Virus record (IMG/VR): IMGVR_UViG_3300017729_000038
Coordinates: 1 to 23,653 of that record
Direction: 5' to 3' (one strand)
DNA length: 23,653 nucleotides
Source: a virus
Positions 20,591 to 23,653 of this stretch are shown piece by piece. A program made the translations under genes and the position numbers. Position 1 is the first letter of the stretch. Every line of letters begins with the position of its first letter. Below the pieces are notes generated by a model, which was given only the letters and a program-made list of their open reading frames with translations, searched no databases and was not told where the DNA came from.

Positions 20591-22408
20591 ATGACCCTCG
20601 TACCCCTCGACATCCCCGCTGGATTTTATCGAAACGGCACTGATTTAGAGCAGTCTGGCCGGTGGCGTGATGGCAGCTTGGTGAGATGGCGTGACAACAG
20701 CTTACGTCCAATCGGCGGCTGGCAGGAGCGCAAAGCGTCATTCAGCACAAACCCTGTGCGCGGGATGCACACATGGGAATCAAACACCGGCACGGCTTAT
20801 TTGGCTGGCGGTTCATATAACGAGCTAAAAGCCATGACAGGCGGCGGCACTGTGTATGACATCGCCCCGACCGATTTGGCGACGGGCCGTGAAGACGCGG
20901 AGGTTGAGACGGGATACGGTTACGGGTTTTATGGCGACGGGTTTTATGGAACGCCGATACAGCAAAACGAAAACGCTGTGCCAGAGGAAGCCACCACTTG
21001 GTCTATCGACAATTTTGGCGAATACCTCGTAGCCTGCTCGAAAGATGACGGACGCCTGCTTGAGTGGCAGCTAGACCCAGCCGCGAAGGCTGCTGTAATT
21101 GCAAACGCCCCGACAAGCAATCTGGGCTTGCTGGTCACAGAAGAACGCTTTATCTTCGCGCTGGGCGCGGGCGGCAACCCGCGTACAGTGTCATGGTGTG
21201 ACCAAGAAAATAACACCCTATGGACACCCGCGTCCACGAACCAAGCTGGCTCGCAGATCCTGCAGACGTCTGGTCAGATAATGCAGGCGATCCGCACCAA
21301 GGGGCAGACGCTAATCATCACAGACACAGACTGCCACGCCGCGGTATACGCAGGCCCGCCATTTATTTACTCGTTTAGTAGAGTCGGAACCTCGTGCGGG
21401 GCCATATCGCGCAAGTCTGCTGTAGATACGGATCTAGGCGTGTTCTACATGGGCCAGCGCGGGTTCTTCTATTTCGACTCCAACAGCGTGCGCGAGCTTC
21501 CATGCGACGTGCATGATTACGTCTTCGGCGACTTCAACCAAGCGCAGCAGTCTAAGGTGTGGGGCTTTACCAACGGACAATTCGGGGAGGTGTGGTGGTT
21601 CTACTGCTCCGAAAACAGCACCGAGATAGACAGATATGTGGCTTACGACTACACCGAGCGCCATTGGCTGATCGGCAACTTGGCGCGCACGTCAGGCACA
21701 GAGCGTGGCGTTTTCCGCTACCCGTTCATGGCGGGAGAGCAACCCGAAACGGTAAACTATACAGTCACGGTGGTTAATGACGGTGGCAATAAATATGCGA
21801 TAGCTGGCATCTCTGGATCTGCGCCAGCTTTGACTTTTGTGCGGGGCAACACATATGTGTTTGACCTCTCAGATGCGTCAAACTCTGGGCATCCTTTTGC
21901 ATTTAGGACAAGCGCAGATGCGTCATACACTACCGGCGTAACGACAACAGGAACGGCTGGGCAAGCTGGAGCCAAGGTTACTATAGTGGTGGCGAGCGAT
22001 GCGCCAGATAGTTTAAAATATTACTGCACCGTTCACGGCAATTCTATGGGCAACACAATTTCTGTTGGCGGGCCTGTCAGCATTTATGACCACGAAGTCG
22101 GGCTAAACGTAGACAGCGGCGCGGTCTTCGCGGAAAGCGGCCCGTTTTCTATTGGCAACGGCGATCAGACTGCGCATGTCACCAAGCTCATTCCAGACGA
22201 GGAAACGCAAGGCGACGTAAATGTGACATTTAAGACACGCTTCTACCCAAACGGCGACGAAAGCAGCCACGGGCCGTACACCCCCAACAACCCGACATCT
22301 GTCCGCTTCGCTGGGCGCCAAATGCGTATGCGCGTTGAGGGCGCAAAGCTGGCACCGTGGCGCGTTGGCAATATGCGCGTTGATATAAAACCGGCGGGGC
22401 GTAGATAA
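20591..22408 (+). CDS. Tail nozzle / stabilisation-like protein with inserted cupredoxin domain
   Basis: 605 aa. The framework looks like large beta-propeller tail proteins of short-tailed phages: RNGTDLEQSGRWRDGSLVRW, LRPIGGWQERKAS, GMHTWESNTGTAYLAGG, FYGDGFYGTP, and a C-terminal FKTRFYPNGDESSHGPYTP followed by RQMRMRVEGA and MRVDIKPAGRR. These proteins form the tube or nozzle below the adaptor. Residues about 388-493 are a separate cupredoxin-like domain that interrupts the framework between RYPFMAG and GPVSIYDHEVG. No strong Shine-Dalgarno is seen before the ATG. The stop overlaps the next start by one base. The nozzle role is inferred from pattern and position. Confidence 0.82.
   Translation: MTLVPLDIPAGFYRNGTDLEQSGRWRDGSLVRWRDNSLRPIGGWQERKASFSTNPVRGMHTWESNTGTAYLAGGSYNELKAMTGGGTVYDIAPTDLATGREDAEVETGYGYGFYGDGFYGTPIQQNENAVPEEATTWSIDNFGEYLVACSKDDGRLLEWQLDPAAKAAVIANAPTSNLGLLVTEERFIFALGAGGNPRTVSWCDQENNTLWTPASTNQAGSQILQTSGQIMQAIRTKGQTLIITDTDCHAAVYAGPPFIYSFSRVGTSCGAISRKSAVDTDLGVFYMGQRGFFYFDSNSVRELPCDVHDYVFGDFNQAQQSKVWGFTNGQFGEVWWFYCSENSTEIDRYVAYDYTERHWLIGNLARTSGTERGVFRYPFMAGEQPETVNYTVTVVNDGGNKYAIAGISGSAPALTFVRGNTYVFDLSDASNSGHPFAFRTSADASYTTGVTTTGTAGQAGAKVTIVVASDAPDSLKYYCTVHGNSMGNTISVGGPVSIYDHEVGLNVDSGAVFAESGPFSIGNGDQTAHVTKLIPDEETQGDVNVTFKTRFYPNGDESSHGPYTPNNPTSVRFAGRQMRMRVEGAKLAPWRVGNMRVDIKPAGRR
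21752..22069 (+). other. Cupredoxin-like domain insertion in the nozzle-like protein
   Basis: Residues 388-493 read as a Greek-key beta-sandwich: NYTVTVVNDGGNKYAIAG, ALTFVRGNTYVFDLSD, SGHPFAFRTS, KVTIVVASDAPDSLKYYC, then the C-terminal metal loop. Candidate type 1 copper ligands are all present: His434 (GHPF), Cys479, His482 and Met486 (CTVHGNSM). The loop spacing C-x2-H-x3-M is between those of plastocyanin and amicyanin. Similar domains occur in marine phage structural proteins, as I recall. Copper binding is not shown. Confidence 0.75.
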
Positions 22409-23064
22409 TGTCGTCGCCGATACTCCCAGCGATAGGCGAGGATCTGCGCCAATGGGGGCGTGGCCTGACGCGTTATCTGACGCAAAACTTGTACAAGCTG
22501 GGCTTTAAGACGCCTGACAGCAGCCCCGCCGAAAACGGCGTCATCTTGTGGGATAACGTAAACGGCTACCCAGTCGTGTCGAAAAATGGAGAGTTCCGGC
22601 AGATTGTGCTGGAGGATGGCCACGCTGACTTTATGAAGACGGCTGACGTCACCCCTGCTGCTGCCAACACGGCGTACAAGCTGACATATGACGCGCCGGT
22701 CGGCAACGACGGCATCACGCAAGGCACGCCAGCGTCGCGCATTGTGTTTGAGGAAGCGGGCCAATACGTCATATCGTTCTCGGCGCAAATATCATCGACG
22801 TCAGCCAGCACGGTTCACTTCTACTTCTGGCCCAGCGTCAACGGAACCAACGTAGCCAACAGCGGCATGACCACTGCGCTGCACCAGAATAACGCCACAC
22901 TGGTCACGTCACGCACGCAAATATTTACCGTTGCGGCGAATGACTACTTGGAAGTGAACTACATGATAGACAACACGGCGGGTTTCTTAAATTACACCGC
23001 AGCGTCTTCGCCTGTGCCAGCGATCCCCGCGTCAACCTTGGCCATTACGAGGCTTCACGGATGA
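22408..23064 (+). CDS. Tail protein with TNF/C1q-like domain
   Basis: 218 aa. The N-terminus (LPAIGEDLRQWGRGLTRYLT, QNLYKLGFKTP) is a helical attachment region seen in podophage tail proteins. Residues about 75-218 form a jelly-roll of C1q/TNF type: RIVFEEAGQYVISFSAQISS, TVHFYFWPSVNGTNVANSG, IFTVAANDYLEVNYMID and a terminal STLAITRLHG. Such domains trimerise and often bind carbohydrate or protein receptors. It follows the nozzle-like gene with a one-base overlap and overlaps the next gene as ATGA. A role at the distal tail is inferred. Confidence 0.8.
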   Translation: MSSPILPAIGEDLRQWGRGLTRYLTQNLYKLGFKTPDSSPAENGVILWDNVNGYPVVSKNGEFRQIVLEDGHADFMKTADVTPAAANTAYKLTYDAPVGNDGITQGTPASRIVFEEAGQYVISFSAQISSTSASTVHFYFWPSVNGTNVANSGMTTALHQNNATLVTSRTQIFTVAANDYLEVNYMIDNTAGFLNYTAASSPVPAIPASTLAITRLHG

Positions 23065-23513
23065 TTGATAATGTTGTACAATTTGGCCAAGCGCAGCGGG
23101 TGACGGTTCTGCCGATACCTGAGCGAGAAATAGACGACTACATCGACAGAGGCATGGAGCTGCTGGCTCCGGCGATTAGACGGGTTGAACATAACGTCGA
23201 TCTGGACGATGTAAGAGAAGACATACTGGCCGGCACGTCAATATTGTGGCTGGTTTACCTTGAGGACAAGTTGACCGCAGCGATCACCACATGCGTTGTG
23301 AAACACCCTCAACGTAAGAACCTCAAGATAGAATTTATGGGCGGCAAGCACATGCATGTATGGATGAATAAGGCGGTAGATGTTTTGGCGGGGCTGGCCA
23401 AGGACGCCAAGCTTGACGCCGTGGAGGCGGATGGCCGTAAGGGCTTTGAAAGATATGTGGACGGCTCTGCGTTTCGTCCGATCTACACACACTATGAGAT
23501 GGAGTTGCAATAA
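23061..23513 (+). CDS. GNAT-like phage protein
   Basis: 150 aa. The pattern follows GNAT-fold phage proteins: an N-terminal helix pair (EIDDYIDRGMELLAPAIRRV), a strand with SILWLVYLEDKLTAAITTCV, VKHPQRKNLKIEFMGG, then a helix (WMNKAVDVLAGLAKDAKLDA) and VEADGRKGFERYV. The GRKGF motif before the end is typical of this group, which I recall between nozzle and ejection genes in T7-like phages. A classical acetyl-CoA loop (Q/R-x-x-G-x-G/A) is not clear, so it may be structural rather than catalytic. It overlaps both neighbours. Confidence 0.75.
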   Translation: MIDNVVQFGQAQRVTVLPIPEREIDDYIDRGMELLAPAIRRVEHNVDLDDVREDILAGTSILWLVYLEDKLTAAITTCVVKHPQRKNLKIEFMGGKHMHVWMNKAVDVLAGLAKDAKLDAVEADGRKGFERYVDGSAFRPIYTHYEMELQ

Positions 23514-23653
23514 TGGGCAGCACGACGGAAACCAAGCAAGAAAGCACAATGGATCCACTCCAGCAGGAGATAATTGAGGATCTATACGGGCGCACGACAG
23601 CAATAGCTGACAGCCCATTCGCTGGATATACCGACCCGCTTGTCGCTGGCATG
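23513..23653 (+). CDS. N-terminus of the next late protein (cut by window end)
   Basis: The ATG at 23513 overlaps the previous stop (TAATG), and the frame is open to the last base (47 codons seen). It begins MGSTTETKQESTMDPLQQEI and continues with DLYGRTTAIADSPFAGYTD. Similar Pro/Ala-rich starts are found in internal virion or ejection proteins after the GNAT-like gene of marine podophages. Too little is visible to assign it. Confidence 0.7.
   Translation, partial: MGSTTETKQESTMDPLQQEIIEDLYGRTTAIADSPFAGYTDPLVAGM

Noticed and set aside
1-23653. tRNA genes
   Set aside because: Checked by eye for GTTCGA-type T-arms with matching acceptor stems; only coding-sequence coincidences, such as near 12664, were seen.

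Overview
The window is a co-directional (+ strand) stretch of a tailed dsDNA phage genome (Caudoviricetes). It runs from the end of the replication genes, through packaging, capsid, tail and lysis genes, into the first codons of a probable ejection protein. A SU10-type capsid, a SU10/P22-type adaptor and a nozzle-like tail protein are present. No tape measure, tail tube or sheath is seen. This points to a short-tailed (podovirus-like) virion. The GC-rich coding, the gene families and a host-type RutR operator suggest a host among marine or aquatic Alphaproteobacteria (Rhodobacterales- or SAR116-like); this is inference. No integrase or repressor lies here, so lifestyle cannot be judged. No tRNA or CRISPR was seen.

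Layout. 1-1656: 3' part of a Toprim primase/RecA-like helicase. 1657-1812: non-coding array of seven ACTGTGG cores with a long dyad, iteron- or operator-like. 1813-3099: an unknown protein, a DUF6378-type protein and a probable small terminase, tightly coupled. 3100-3443: the largest non-coding gap, with two RutR-box-like operators flanking an AT-rich promoter-like segment. 3444-4865: large terminase, followed by a structured untranslated stretch ending in a strong terminator (4980-5017). 5062-5992: four very small genes, three of them very basic (one DUF5872-like, one DUF6321-like). 5994-8334: a more AT-rich accessory block with two larger uncharacterised proteins and two tiny overlapping genes. 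8324-13668: portal, small coiled-coil protein, scaffold, major capsid protein, small conserved protein, head-tail adaptor. 13669-17690: first tail-fibre module, including a YadA-like fibre, a tail chaperone-like protein and a protein made of 23-residue repeats. 17690-19784: lysis cassette of small membrane or coiled-coil proteins ending in a GH19 endolysin. 19844-23653: second tail module, with a collar-domain fibre, a nozzle-like protein carrying an inserted cupredoxin domain, a TNF/C1q-like protein, a GNAT-like protein and the start of the next gene.

How it works together. Most genes overlap by 1-11 nt or are separated by only a Shine-Dalgarno sequence, so translation is probably coupled in one or a few late transcripts. 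The likely control points are the 3.1-3.4 kb region, the post-terL terminator, a hairpin after the capsid gene and a weak promoter before 19844. The most notable observations are the paired RutR-type boxes, which could link packaging and late expression to host pyrimidine sensing, the iteron-like array, and the copper-site-bearing cupredoxin insertion in a tail protein.
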